64,000 nucleotides of DNA from NCBI GenBank assembly GCA_024760905.1, contig CM045735.1:13573249-13637248 (forward strand), in the 5' to 3' direction. Positions 47,545-58,919 of the stretch are shown piece after piece (position 1 is the stretch's first letter; each line of letters begins with the position of its first letter). The notes under the pieces are model-generated. The model was given only the letters and a program-made list of their open reading frames with translations. It had not been told where the DNA came from and made no database searches. This DNA is from Plotosus lineatus. Taxonomy: Eukaryota; Chordata; Actinopteri; Siluriformes; Plotosidae. A program made the position numbers and the translations under genes.

Positions 47545-47697
47545 TTATAGCGTTTGGCCAACGCTCTTACCCAGAGCGACTTACAATTATTATTTACATA
47601 CAACTGAGGGTTAAGGACCTTGCTGGTGGTACTCAGAGTTGAACCCCCAGCCTTCGGATCAATAACCCATTGCCTTAACCACTGAGCCACCACTGCC
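47545..47697 (-). mobile_element. SINE D fragment
   Basis: On the minus strand: tRNA-like head (inverted ccttaaccactgagccacca) and a tail inverse to ccagagcgacttacaatt/cgtttggccaacgctc. Recalls a teleost SINE of the '...agacgcttttatccagagcg' type. Confidence 0.6.
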
Positions 47698-47814
47698 TTT
47701 CATAATGTGTTACATGGGCTTATCGATTTTGGCTGCTTTGCGGGGCTTTTGTTGATTTGTCATATCTTTGATTGGGATAAAATATTGATTATACAGTGGT
47801 GACTCTTGACTGGG

Positions 47815-47985
47815 CTCTAGGTGACTAAGGTTGGCAATGTAATTTCCAGTACCACCAGGCTACCACTGTTGGGTGCTTGAGCAAGACCCTTAACCCGCAA
47901 CTGCCCAGCTGTATCAGTAAGATAAAAATGGACGGCAAGTCACCCTGGATAAGGGCATCTGCCAAATGCCGTAAATGTATCTTAT
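47815..47985 (+). mobile_element. SINE D-type fragment, opposite orientation
   Basis: ttgagcaagacccttaaccc, then caccctggataagggcatctgc and caaatgccgtaaatgta. Its 3' end corresponds to the inverse of the 5'-most part of the fragment at 47545. Confidence 0.6.
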
Positions 47986-48035
47986 ACGTTAAGTAACATA
48001 AGCTGCATATTTTTAACCAATAAAAAAAATAAATA

Positions 48036-48896
48036 CCGTATTCGACGTAATAAGCACCCTGCTCCAATAATCTCCCCCCCCCCCCCCCCCCCCCCAATGT
48101 TCTTCATCTTGCGTCTAATAACCGCCCATGTGTACTGGAAGCAAAACCGGAGATCAAACGTACCAATTTTATTCGATCAGTCTCTGTAACGGTAAAATGA
48201 GGCTTTCACTGCCTGTAAAAGTGAATTTACACGGTATTTCAAGACCTCCTGCAACTGGGGAATGTCTATAATGTTCATCAGTAACAACACAGTTGATTGT
48301 TTGGCAGAGTTTTAAAAAACAGGAAAATATTTTGCTGTGCTCTCTTGGTAAATGTCCAACAACCGATGAACCATTAGAAACTGCGACAGCAAAACTATGG
48401 GATGCTTTGAATGAATGGAGCGATGAGCCAGATATGGACCTATCAGAAACTTGATGACGAGTATTTTTCACCCGATTCTCCTGCTCACGAACTTCATAAA
48501 TTTAAAGATGTTCCTGGCCACGTGCTTTTGTTTATGTTCGTGTTGATTGGTTCAATGGGCCATGTGCTAAAGTTGACATTCGTGTTGATTGGCTCAATTT
48601 TACTTCTGGAAAAATATTTAAAGGAACAGCACCTGGAGGGAAAAGTAAGGGGTCATTTTTTAAAAAATTATGCTGTTTTCTGTTTATTTTCAGCTGTCAT
48701 GTAAGTAGTTTGGTTGATATCACAAAAATGAATGCTACAAATACCAGTAAAAGTCTATTATTGTTCTTTTATTAGTCATGTTTTCCACCTCGATGGTAAT
48801 AAGCACTTACCATTCCATTCCGCTGGTAACATTTTAATAAGCGCCCACCCAATCCAATTTTCAAAGCGCCCTGGGTGCTTATCACGTCGAATACGG
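48036..48896 (+). mobile_element. P3 MITE copy 2, complete, 861 bp
   Basis: TA on both sides (48034-48035, 48897-48898). Termini CCGTATTCGACGTAATAAGC and, inverted, CCGTATTCGACGTGATAAGC, one mismatch in about 24. Contains a C run (48067-48095), two tandem gttgattgg[t/c]tcaat repeats and a possible transposase tail. Likely pogo/Tigger-related because of TA targeting. Confidence 0.8.
48330..48482 (+). pseudogene. Possible acidic C-terminal remnant of a transposase
   Basis: Plus-strand reading KLWDALNEWSDEPDMDLSET, followed after a shift by DDEYFSPDSPAHE. Acid-rich tails are usual at the ends of pogo-like transposases. The reading is broken and the identification rests on composition and context only. 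Confidence 0.3.
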
Positions 48897-48898
48897 TA

Positions 48899-49879
48899 AT
48901 ATAATTATACAGTCTGTTTAATGTATTGTTTGCTGCACTGATGTGACAAATCTTGAGCGTTGGACATGCAGCACCACAAACCCGCCTTGGCTAATCGACT
49001 ATATTAGTCCACAAGGAAAAACTTGTGTAAATTTTGGCTGGATTCTGTTTAAAGATTTCAAACAGTGACTTAATTTTGAGGATACAGTAAGAGTCTTCAT
49101 ACAGCGTATGCAAACGTTCCTCTGTGGATTGCCTAATTCCTTTGTGTACTTTGGAGATGTTATTCAAGCCTACAGTAAGACCTCTGCATCTGATCATTGT
49201 TTTCTGTAGCAGTCCATTGCAAACTCTTTGCCGTACGAAATTGATTAAGGAAAGGTGATGTCAGCTTTGAGATCATCTTTACTTTTGTGCTCCCCGACGA
49301 CTTGCTTTGGCCTGCATTACTGAAATTATGATGCTGTTAGGGGTATACTCTACTGTATGTACTGTATATGCACCACAATATGAACATGGTCAATTACCCC
49401 CCCCCCCCCCTACAATAACGGTTTCTCAGGAGAGATTTCTCACTTGTGTGCTGATTTCTTGGCTGCTTCTCACCTTTCGTGTGGCTGCTCTATGTCTTGA
49501 GGCTCCTCCAGGAAAGTCTTTTTAATCGTCCTCAGATGCGATGGCACGCCGTTGCAGCTGTGGCAAATTTTATTTCTCCCCGGCCTGTGTGTTTTTACAC
49601 TGCTATCACAGCTATCGCCTCTGGTTCACCTCTCATCTAAAGCCATGTGCTCTCTAGAGAAGATTGAACGTACTCTGTTGGGATTGTATGATTAACTTGA
49701 TGTTCACACAGCCAGCTGGATCAATCCTATACAGGCCAGATCTAAAATGTTATTTAAAAAAAAAAAAACACCAAATGGAAAACAGCATGAATTGGTTTAT
49801 AAGTAATCTAGAGTTTCTCTGTTTTTGATTTTACTGTTTACTGGCTGCATGGGCAATGCATTCTTTTTTTTTTTTTTTT
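48899..49879. other. Unique stretch, nothing recognised
   Basis: Contains a C run at about 49398-49411. No exon recognised. Confidence 0.5.
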
Positions 49880-51480
49880 TTAAATTCCCAAGCACCTATT
49901 GTTTCACCTTCTCCCAGTATTTGTCTCCGTCAGAGCGTTCTTGATGTCTGGCTCGTACTGATCCCTGAAGACAAAAGGCGCATACAAGAGTATGTGCTAG
50001 GAAAGCAGTCTGGGCCGTTACAAGAGCAGAGCAGCCTCCTCCTTCTACCACCGCCTTTTGGTGGACTACTTCCCTGCTTTGTCCCACGGACTGTACCAAT
50101 AACAGTGTTTAGGGGGAGGAGGGTGGACAGAGGGGAAGGCAGGAGGGAATTATGGCATGTGCAGCTGAAAGCATATTCCAGATTGGTACAAAGAGCGCTC
50201 TTATTCATCATTTCTCCGTTCAACCGTATCTCTGCTGGTCTCTAAAACGAGCACGTGGTTTCCTCCCTTGCTGAGGAAACAGGACTGAGAGTGACAGTGT
50301 AGCGTATCTGGAGGATGATGAGGAAAAGCTAAAAACGCTGAAGATGCGAAAGCACAGCAGTCTTGCAGAATCCATTAAAAGCTGGCCGGTCTCCCATTCT
50401 GCTGCGTGCGTTTGCATGAATGCGTCAGTGGGCGGAGCGAACGCTTACTACTGTGTCAGGACAGAGCACGAGAGAGGCACCAGCAAAGATATCTGCTGAG
50501 TGGAGTGGCAAGTGCGTGTCCCCCACAAACCACGCTCCTGCTGAGTGATGGAGATGGAAGGCGGGCTGAGGGGGAGGAAGCATTAAGGAGGAACAAAAGA
50601 CTGGCTTAACCATCTTAACCGGTGCAGACGGGACGCTGCGTCTCTGTGAGTCCCCCCTGTTTCTCATTGATTTCCACCTTTAGTTCACTCTTTTTATCGC
50701 ATTTGAGTTGTTCTCCGTTTACTTATTGTCTGTTCCGGACCTTGTACCTCAAGGCTGTGGATGTTTGGCTGGGATTTCACATCAAGGGAGATATTTAATG
50801 AGTTTTGCTTCTGCTGCAAGTGGATCTTGACATGTGTTTATATCTTCCGTATATATATATCTATATATATATATATATATATATAAATTTGAAATGTTCT
50901 GTCTGTCCTGCAACGTCAATCACCGCAGACTAGTCCGTCTGATGATACCACAGCTTACAGGTACTTCAGCTTCAATGCCATGAAAAGTACATTTTTATTT
51001 TTTATTCCTAGCAATACATATAAAGATACTGTGTGGTCATGGGGAAAGTATTTTTATTTCAACACCGCCCCTGCCAGGCGGGTTAAGTTCGTGGTTCTGG
51101 AGTCTGCAGAGGGACGTTTCTTCGTGCCCCATGTGCAGCAGCAGTGGCCATGCACTGTGCTTTGGCGGCAGCAGTCGTATCGAGCTGTTCTGGATAAGTA
51201 GGTCATTCTCTCTCATTGCCTCGAGCTTTCCAAAGAGTTCTTCTGACTCCAGAGCAGTGCGATGATTACTGCAGCCCGGCTGGACAGAAGTGCAGCTTCA
51301 CTAATGAGCTGGCTGAAAATCCACCTCCTTACGTTCTTGGCCACACGGTCTGTGATCTCACCTTTAAGTGTTCAGACATTTCCCCCTCGAATACGCCAAC
51401 GATTCAGACTTCCACCGCACACAGCAGAGTAACTGACAGCTTTACCTGCTCTGTTTACCATCTGTTCATTTATTGCTAGA
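49880..51480. other. Repeat-poor block in the large intron
   Basis: Unlike its surroundings, this stretch has only a T run at the start and a short TA tract (about 50852-50885), and is locally GC-richer (about 50.0-50.7 kb). Open frames of up to 129 codons show no family resemblance. It is the best place in the window to look for conserved non-coding sequence. Confidence 0.4.
50400..50646 (+). promoter_or_regulatory. Candidate internal promoter and untranslated first exon
   Basis: In the large intron, a GC-richer, repeat-free stretch carries in close order an octamer-like GTTTGCAT (50409), a CRE/AP-1-like TGCGTCA (50420) and a GC box GGGCGG (50430). About 210 bases further is CGTCTCT|GTGAGT, a near-consensus splice donor at 50646 on the same strand as arhgap32. 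Several short upstream ATGs are each soon followed by a stop, which fits a 5' UTR. ARHGAP32 is known to use alternative first exons. Whether this one is used is inference; it could also be an enhancer. Confidence 0.35.
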
Positions 51481-51569
51481 TGTTTTTTCTTCATTAAATC
51501 GATTCACATAACAATGAAACAAAAGAACAATGAATGCAAGAACCAATTGAAAGGAAAAAGAAAAAAATC

Positions 51570-51570
51570 T

Positions 51571-51613
<43 letters not shown>

Positions 51614-51629
51614 GGGACCTGCTGGAAAA

Positions 51630-51681
<52 letters not shown>

Positions 51682-51698
51682 GGGACCTGTTAGAAAAA

Positions 51699-51771
<73 letters not shown>

Positions 51772-51795
51772 GGGACCTGTTAGAAAAACAGAGCG

Positions 51796-51846
<51 letters not shown>

Positions 51847-51849
51847 GAC

Positions 51850-51903
<54 letters not shown>

Positions 51904-51947
51904 GGAGCTGTTCGAAAAACAGAGAGAGAGAAGGGGGACCTGTTTGA

Positions 51948-52004
<57 letters not shown>

Positions 52005-52062
52005 GGGGACCTGTTTGAAAAACAGAGAGTGAGAGAGTGAAAGAGAGAGGGGGTGTTATACA
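51570..52062. repeat. Compound GA microsatellite/minisatellite
   Basis: About eight (GA)n blocks of varying length separated by a conserved spacer of the form AGGGGGACCTGTT.GAAAAACA (at about 51610, 51679, 51769, 51842, 51901, 51932 and 52002). Open frames across it are low-complexity Leu-Ser. Confidence 0.9.
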
Positions 52063-52169
52063 GTAGTAAAGAAAAACGTGTCAGGAAAAAAAGAATGCAA
52101 ATGAAAGGAACATGCAGGAGAAACGATCAATACACAAGAAAGAAAGAACATGAAAAAGAAAGATTGAAT

Positions 52170-52440
52170 AAACTGTGCATGGGGCATTTACCCATCATGC
52201 ATAGTGGCCACTGTACAAGCTTCTGGAGAGCGATATGATGTGGGGTCAAGTTGAGGCTCAGCTGATGGGCTGAATGTACTGAATGAACAGAGTATTCCAT
52301 CAATGAAATTTGCCCTCCCATGGTCATGGATATATTATGAGGTTGGCAATGCTGGGATTCGTCAGGCTTAAAGTGTGAAAGCGTAACGAATGAATGAAAG
52401 GAAATGAACGTTGCGATGTCACTTCAGGATGTTGAAACAG
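52170..52440 (+). mobile_element. Tc1/mariner-like remnant 2
   Basis: ccactgtacaagcttctggag, gctgaatgtactgaatgaac, attccatcaatg and aaagtgtgaaagcg line up in order with the same transposase region as the 44184 element (gaatatactgaatgagcagg). Both ends are missing. Confidence 0.5.
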
Positions 52441-52599
52441 TGCCATGGTGAGTACGCGCTATAAGTGAAGCTAAAGGTGATCCAATGAAATGTTCGCACG
52501 CAGCGATTTTGGCCAGGCAGTTGATTTTAAAATGTATGTGCATAAATCCTGCCAATGCTTGAAGGGGAGCTGATTTGTACTAAGTGGAGCTTTTTTACG

Positions 52600-52755
52600 C
52601 TAATGTTATTGTTTATTATTGTGTTATTATGTTATTTTTGTGTTATTATTGTTATTATTTTGTTTATTATTGTGTTATTATTGTGTTAGTATTATGTTAA
52701 TATTGTATTATTATGTTTATTATTGTGTTGTTATTATTGTGTTATTATTATGATG
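52600..52755. repeat. Imperfect (TTATTATTGTG)n-like repeat
   Basis: TTATTG and TGTTATTAT words repeated with variation; no other content. Confidence 0.85.
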
Positions 52756-53209
52756 TGCTGAGAACGCTTGTAGGGTGGAATAGATTAATATAGATCCAGT
52801 TGAAATAAACAGTCCTCCGTCGTGTCTCCATATTTACAGCCTGATTTGTGTTGCTTTGAGTGGTCAGGCTTCGTTTGCTCTTTGTGAAAGAATCCGCACG
52901 GTGCACTCTGATGACCGCATTTCGTCTTTACTATAAATATGACCTCTTTATAACATCTCCCAGAATACCTAATCAATCATCTTGAACCGCACATTTCCTT
53001 CTGTTTTGTAGAACTAATGTGGGATGCTTTTGATAATGGCATTGATATGTGTCAATGATCTGTGCTCTGATTGGTTGATCTCTTCACATAGCACATGCAA
53101 GCTTCAATGCTATAGACAGACACATGCAGATGATCATCGCAGCAGAAAAATAAGAGAATCAAACCAGTCGACCCTCGCTGCTTAGCTTCTGTTTTATCGT
53201 ACTGTGTAT
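52756..53209. other. Unique stretch, nothing recognised
   Basis: No exon or transposon seen. Confidence 0.5.
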
Positions 53210-53210
53210 T

Positions 53211-53562
53211 ATTCATTCATTCATTTTCTGAAACATTTGATCCGAATGAGGGTTACAGGCAGGCTAGCGCACAACTCCGCCAACTCTGATTACATGATGG
53301 ACAGCTCTCCAGGACAACGCAGGGCAAAAACATGCTATCGGCTATGCAGCCAACACATGACGAAAGTCAGCAATGGTTCTGTTACATGCCACTCACCGCA
53401 GACAGTGAGAGTCATGGCTCGCCTTTGATAATCAAGTTAGCTGCCCTGGGGGTGGGAGTCGGGGGGGGGTTGGGAGGGGAGACGGCAGGAACAAGCCATT
53501 GATAGTGGGGCTTCAATCGCCGACTGTAATGCAGCACTCTACTACTGGGTCAGCATTGCCCT
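53211..53562 (-). mobile_element. SINE B, old full-length copy
   Basis: Tail (attcattcattttctgaaac), body (gagagtcatggctcgcctttg), G-rich expansion and degraded head (inverted, ending gcattgccct). Confidence 0.75.
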
Positions 53563-53577
53563 ATTATTATTATTATT

Positions 53578-53868
53578 ATAATCCTTATTGGGGTCTCGAG
53601 ACTGGCGCCCATCGTGAGGCCAAACATTCACACACCACTCACACAAACATTCATACTCCCGTCTCATACGTAGGGGAGATTTGGAACAGCCAGTTTACCT
53701 GCCGTGCATGTTTTTGGATTGTGGGAGGAAACCTGAGTACCTGGAGGAAACCCACGTAAGCACGGGGAGAACATGTAAAATCCACACCGAAACGCCTGAG
53801 CTGGGAATTGAACCCAGGGCCTTCTTGCTATGAGGCGGACGTGCTAACCATTACGCCACAGTGCTGCC
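53578..53868 (-). mobile_element. SINE A inserted in or beside (ATT)n
   Basis: Head (inverted gcacgtccgcctcata.gcaag) and core on the minus strand, B box inverted at gggaattgaaccc. (ATT)n flanks both sides (53563-53578 and 53868-53935). Confidence 0.8.
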
Positions 53869-53935
53869 ATTATTATTATTATTATTATTATTTTTTTTCT
53901 CTTGTTGTTATTATTATTATAATTGTTGTTGTCAT

Positions 53936-54379
53936 TTTTATTTATCTAATTTTAAATGCATTTTTACATTTTGTGATTGCCATAAATTAATCAAGCAATT
54001 TTCAAAAGACAAAAACAATTTAATTTAATTTAATTATAAAAACAATCTCCTTCATGGTCATATAACTACTGACACATTCATTTATCAACACTGCGGCGTC
54101 TGTATTTAGACAGTGCAGGGTGTCCTAAAAAAAAAAAAAAACATGCAAAGCTTGATTTATGTTACAAGGCTGAGGTTATACAAGCACAATCACACCATCA
54201 CACCATCACACGAGGAAGAGAGCAGGTGGAGAAAAAGTAGGAAAAGATGGATTAACTGCTGCGAAATGCTTCAACAAACCAGATGACACGAAGCCAGATA
54301 TACAGAGCTCCTGATATATTTATTGATTATGCGGCTGATTTTGAAAGGCATGAATGTTTGTAAAGTAGAATAACATGAT
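53936..54379. other. Unique AT-rich stretch
   Basis: Contains an A run (54128-54141) and a short (caccat) repeat; nothing recognised. Confidence 0.5.

Positions 54380-54443
<64 letters not shown>
54380..54443. repeat. (GT)n microsatellite
   Basis: Uninterrupted GT array; a complementary (CA)n array lies 125 bases downstream. Confidence 0.95.
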
Positions 54444-54446
<3 letters not shown>

Positions 54447-54566
54447 GCACGTCTTTCTCTAAGGTGCTTTTCCAATCTTTTATTTTCATCACAGCAGTCA
54501 GAGGCTGAGTAGTAATGATGCATTAATCACAGAGTGAATCACTGCAGACAGAAAAGCGATATGACT

Positions 54567-54567
<1 letters not shown>

Positions 54568-54634
<67 letters not shown>
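54568..54634. repeat. (CA)n microsatellite
   Basis: Inverse of the array at 54380, so the pair can form a long hairpin. Confidence 0.95.
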
Positions 54635-54637
<3 letters not shown>

Positions 54638-54735
54638 TCATATGATGCACATTTCAAACTTACATACATCATTTTGTTCCAATTTATTTAAGTTCTTTTG
54701 GGGGAAAAAAAGGATGTGCAATTTTTTTATGAATA

Positions 54736-55076
54736 GACAGTGGTGGACTGGTAGTTAACAGTGCTAGATCACTGATCCCAAGGGTTGGGGGTTCAAGCCC
54801 CACTCTCAATGGGTTGTCACTGTCCCCCCAGTGCAGTTAACTGGGTTACCAAAGGTCGGCCATGTCTTTCACTGTCTCTGGTGTGAGGCTGTAAAAGAAC
54901 AATTGCTGACTTTCGTAAAGAGTAGCTGCATAGTCGTCAGCATGTTTTTGCCCTGCGATGGCCTGGCCAGCTGTCCAGGGTGTACTCTGCCCTCGCCCAG
55001 TGTCAGCTGGGATGGGTGCCAGCCTCCCCCGTGACCCTAATTAAGATCAAACGGTTACAGAAAACGATTGAATGAA
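54736..55076 (+). mobile_element. SINE B, full length, (GAATG) tail
   Basis: Head gacagtggtggactggtagt, B box GGTTCAAGCCC, body and shared tail (tgaccctaattaagatcaaa). Confidence 0.85.
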
Positions 55077-55939
55077 TTTTTCGATCATCTGATTGTTGAT
55101 GTTGTTGTTGTTGTTGTTGTTGTGTGGAGGTGTTGTTGTTGGTATTTCAGGATTATTTTAAAAGACTTGCATTACTGTTCCGAATAATTATTCAGTTAAT
55201 GAATACGGTTGCCCCATGAAAAAGTAAACAGAACAAGAAACAAATGCATCTTCATTAAAAAAAGCCAGACTCCATTCATATGCAAATTAAAACACACCCT
55301 CTTCCTGCGAACTCAGTGTAGCGTGACCTCAGTTCTGTGTATTGGAATATGGTTTGCTGTTGTAATATATTCCACAGCCTGTCACGTATTTGCGCCATTG
55401 GTTTGTGATATTGTATGAAAAATGTAACTGTCCAATCACAGCCTCTGGTATCTTTTAGTGGCGTTTAACTTGGCAGGGTGTTTACCGTCTACACTTTATT
55501 TATTTATTTTTATTTTTTTTACACTCCAGCTCTTGAAGGAGCAGTGAATGGCAGCTGTATCTCATTACTGTTTAATAGTGATGGTGTTTATTTACCAGTG
55601 AAGACTGAGAGGAGTGGAATATTAAAGGAAAGTGCTCCGTGGAGTGTAGCAACACGACGGAACAATAATCAGGCTCTAGATTGTGAAACTGTTTTACTGC
55701 AGATCAATAATCCTTCTGTTTAATCTTCATGCTGCAATGAAACATCACCGTCCTGATGGCTTCAGGGGCGACTCCCCAAACCCCACCACCACCAACTCCC
55801 TATACACTTACATACTTTTAAAAAAGACGAGAATGATGTAAATCATGTGCAGTGACCTTCTCACTCTGCACGTCTCAATCCAGTTACGCCCGTGTGGCGA
55901 GGGATATTTTAGAGTGATGTAATGGCGATCACTATCATC
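55077..55939. other. Unique stretch, nothing recognised
   Basis: Begins with a (TGT)n run (about 55095-55145). No exon identified. Confidence 0.5.
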
Positions 55940-56135
55940 ATTAATTCATTCATTTAATTTCTGAACGACTGAATTGTACTAGGGTCACAGGGACAGCCAA
56001 TTCAAAAGCACTTGCAAGCAATGGGGACAATGCATGCTCTACACTGAAATGCCCTCACCGAGCTAGGGACTTGAGCCCGGGGCCTTCGTGCTGTAAGGTG
56101 GACGGGTTAACCACTACGCCACCATTCCACCCACC
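55940..56135 (-). mobile_element. SINE A with internal deletion
   Basis: Tail (attcatttaatttctgaacg) joined directly to the core at agggacagccaattca; head inverted at gttaaccactacgccacca. Confidence 0.75.
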
Positions 56136-56288
56136 GTCATCACCCAAACTCAAATAGATTTATTAATAGAATGCAGTTCCAGAGACTGCTGAAATTGGTG
56201 CCCTGCTCCAATAAAGCTGTGGGATGGTTCATGGTTGTTTACCACAGCAACTTACTTTTATTTTTTTTTCTCTCTCTCTTTAATATTG

Positions 56289-56821
56289 TCACTGGTGGCA
56301 CAGTGGCGCACATCTAGCTCACAACAAAGAAGGCCTGTGTTCGATTCCCAGGCTCGACGTTTCTGAGTGGAGTTTGCATGTTCTTGTCTTGCTTGCATGG
56401 GTTTCCTCTGGGTACTCCAGTTTCATCCCACAGTCCAAAAACACACAGAGTAGGCTGATTAAGTAAAGGTAAATAAAGTCCTTTGGGCTTTTTACACCCG
56501 AGCCATAATGGCTCATCAGGACGGTGCTTCTCCCCGGTTTCCATAGCGTGAAGCGACTAGGAGTTCAACTCCCCCTGGATGGGACGCTAGTCCATCACAG
56601 GTTACCTTCCCAGTATATTTTACTGGTACCCATTTATACTGCTGGGTGAACAGAGGCACACTTGTGGTTGAGACCTTGCCCAGGGGTCTTAGCACAGTGA
56701 ACGTTTCACTGGGATTTGAACACACAACCTCCTGATCATGAGCGCAGAACCCTAACCACTACAGCACTGGCCCCACTGAGTAGGCTGATTGGCTATTCTA
56801 AATTTCCCCAATATGTAAATA

Positions 56822-56864
<43 letters not shown>

Positions 56865-56990
56865 TGCAATAGCCTGGTGAACTGTTCAGGGTGTACACCT
56901 TCTTCGACCAGAGTTGGTTGAGATAGTCATCAACCTCCCCGTGACCTTAATTGGAATTAAGCGGCTTGGAAACTGAATGAAACAATAAAT
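56289..56990 (+). mobile_element. SINE A split by a SINE C
   Basis: Head GGTGGCACAGTGGCGCACAT, B box GTTCGATTCC, core to GAGTAGGCTGATT (56448-56460), then a 317-base SINE C, then GAGTAGGCTGATT again (56778-56790) and the remainder with a small TG array (56825-56859) and the shared tail. Confidence 0.9.
56461..56777 (-). mobile_element. SINE C with perfect 13-bp target duplication
   Basis: Minus-strand head gtgctgtagtggttaggg (A box) and gttcaaatcccag (B-box-like), body as in the 37400 copy, and 3' tail inverse to taaaggtaaataaagtcctt. Flanked by exact GAGTAGGCTGATT. Confidence 0.9.
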
Positions 56991-57098
56991 GCTGTCACCC
57001 ATCTGAATGTTTATATTTTACCTAACACATGAGAGATTGGTCACATATTTCATATCGAATAATAATAACATAAATAAACAACAATGAAATCCTTGTTG

Positions 57099-57432
57099 GG
57101 GTGGCATGGTGGCGTAGTGGTCAGCACGTCCGTCTCACAGCAAGGAGATCCTGGGTTCATTTCCTGGCCTGGGTGTTTCTGTGTGGAGGTTGCATGTTCT
57201 CCCCGTGCTTGCATGAGTTTCCGCCAAGTATTCCGGTTTTCTCCCGCAGTGCAAAAACATACCAGTAGGCTAATTGGCTGTTCGAAATACCTAGGTGATT
57301 GTGTGAGTTTTGTCCCTGTAATGACCTATCCATGGAGTACCCCACCCTCACCTGGAGTCGGCTGAGAAGGGCACCAGCCTGCCCAAGACCCTAATTAGGA
57401 TCAAGCGGTTCCGAGAATGAACGAATGAATGA
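57099..57432 (+). mobile_element. SINE A, full length with 13-bp target duplication
   Basis: GGTGGCATGGTGGCGTAGTG head, core and shared tail. GAAATCCTTGTTG (57086-57098) and GAAACCCTTGTTG (57433-57445) match 12/13. Confidence 0.85.
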
Positions 57433-57445
57433 GAAACCCTTGTTG

Positions 57446-57769
57446 CCAGTTGCTATCTGTGGTTAACATTCCTGTCACATGCTGGAGGCCCAAATGATTG
57501 CATTGTTCCATTTACATTTATATTTCTGTATTATATATCGTGAAACATCTAAAGAAAGATAAAAGGATGTTATTTCACACTTCTATAAACCTGTTTTTGT
57601 GTGTTTGGGGGGGTTTCTTCCCCACTTTTTTCATAATTTAGTCATATCCAAATCCCACCCATCAAGACAAAGCCTTCCCTATCACATGACCACCACGGAC
57701 AAGGGAGGGGTGAATGCATGCCCCTTCTGTGACATGAAACCTAGCCACCTGCCTCTTTTTGAACATGCG
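57446..57769. other. Unique stretch, nothing recognised
   Basis: No exon or repeat seen. Confidence 0.5.
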
Positions 57770-57785
57770 TATTTGGGGCCGGTCT

Positions 57786-58109
57786 GGGGCAGTGGTGGCC
57801 TGGTGGTATAGATCGCTGATCCTAAGGTTTTGGGGGTTCGAGTCCCACTCTCCACAAGGCTGTCACTGTCCCTCCAGTACAGCTAACTGGGTTATAAAAG
57901 GCCGGCCATGTCTCTCACTGTCTATTGTGAGGTTCATGTAAAAGACCCATTGCTAACTTTCGTAAAGAGTCGCTGCAAAACCGTCGGCTTATTTCTGTCC
58001 CTTGCTAAAGGGTTGTGTCAGGAAGGGCATCTGACGTAAAAAAAAAAATTAAAAAAACCTATGCCAAATCAAACGTGCGAATCATTCGCTGTGGCGACTA
58101 CAGTAGTAG
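57786..58109 (+). mobile_element. SINE B (second tail), full length, 16-bp target duplication
   Basis: Head ending in perfect B box GGTTCGAGTCC, B body, then CCTTGCTAAAGGG, AGGAAGGGCATCTGACGTAA and TTCGCTGTGGCGACTAC. TATTTGGGGCCGGTCT (57770-57785) and TATTTGGGGGCGGTCT (58110-58125) match 15/16. Confidence 0.9.
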
Positions 58110-58125
58110 TATTTGGGGGCGGTCT

Positions 58126-58919
58126 AACATACTCAGAGGGAAAGCGCAATCCTCACCTGTGATTGGCTGGTGATTACTGTGAGTGATAGGGAAGTGAGAA
58201 TATGCCATCCGTCTCTCCCATTAGAGCTCAACCAATTAGCACCCAAGGACTCCCGGTCACGAATGGCTGGATCTTGCGATCTCTGGGTTAACAGTCACAT
58301 CACCTTGATGATGCGCCACCATATAAGCCTGTTTGTTATATACACAGAGCCTTTTTAGTGTGCTCTTTATTTACTTATGTTTCCTTGTAATATATACGAA
58401 AGTAATTATTCCCCACAGGCTTGGTGTAGGTTGCTGAATTGCAAAGCCTGCTTGATGTTCTGCTTCACCTTGTTTCTAATCTAATTTTAACGAATCTGTG
58501 CAGTATAGTGTTTGCTTCACTTGTGACCTCGGCTTATATACCAAGGACCATCTACATGTGTGTGGTTGCAGTAGTTTATTAATGACTCACTCCAGACGAT
58601 TTGATTTGTGTGCACTTAAGAGACGTCATCTCGGTAGAATAGCAGCGATCTCCTGCTGTGCCAGTTCACCACACTGCTGCAGTAATCCCATTTATCTTCA
58701 TCTATTATTTATCGTATGTAGGGGAAAACGCTCAGCTGATGACAAATCATCCAATGCCTCCTCAGCTAGCCTGTTAACACACAACCCAAGTGCTGTGAAT
58801 GAAGTCTTAGCAAAGGATTATAGAATGGGAATCTGTTAATGTAAAATAATAATATTAAAGTAAGATGAGTATTTATCTCAACCGGCTTACTGATCTCTTT
58901 GTCTTCGTGTGTTTTACAG
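58126..58919. other. Unique intron sequence before the 58920 exon
   Basis: No repeat or extra exon recognised; ends in the TTTTACAG acceptor. Confidence 0.5.

Noticed and set aside
48411..48704. 97-codon frame with hydrophobic FMFVLIGS repeats, possibly a membrane peptide
   Set aside because: The repeats are tandem DNA repeats inside P3; the other P3 copy shows the same with different breaks.
50425..50667. Short open frames over the candidate promoter island
   Set aside because: Opposite or inconsistent frames without domain; better explained as untranslated sequence.
51466..51798. Leu-Ser repeat frame resembling a membrane or low-complexity protein
   Set aside because: It is the complement of (GA)n with spacers.
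51570..52062. Regularly spaced repeats suggesting a CRISPR array
   Set aside because: The spacing blocks are simple (GA)n, not unique spacers, and the genome is eukaryotic.
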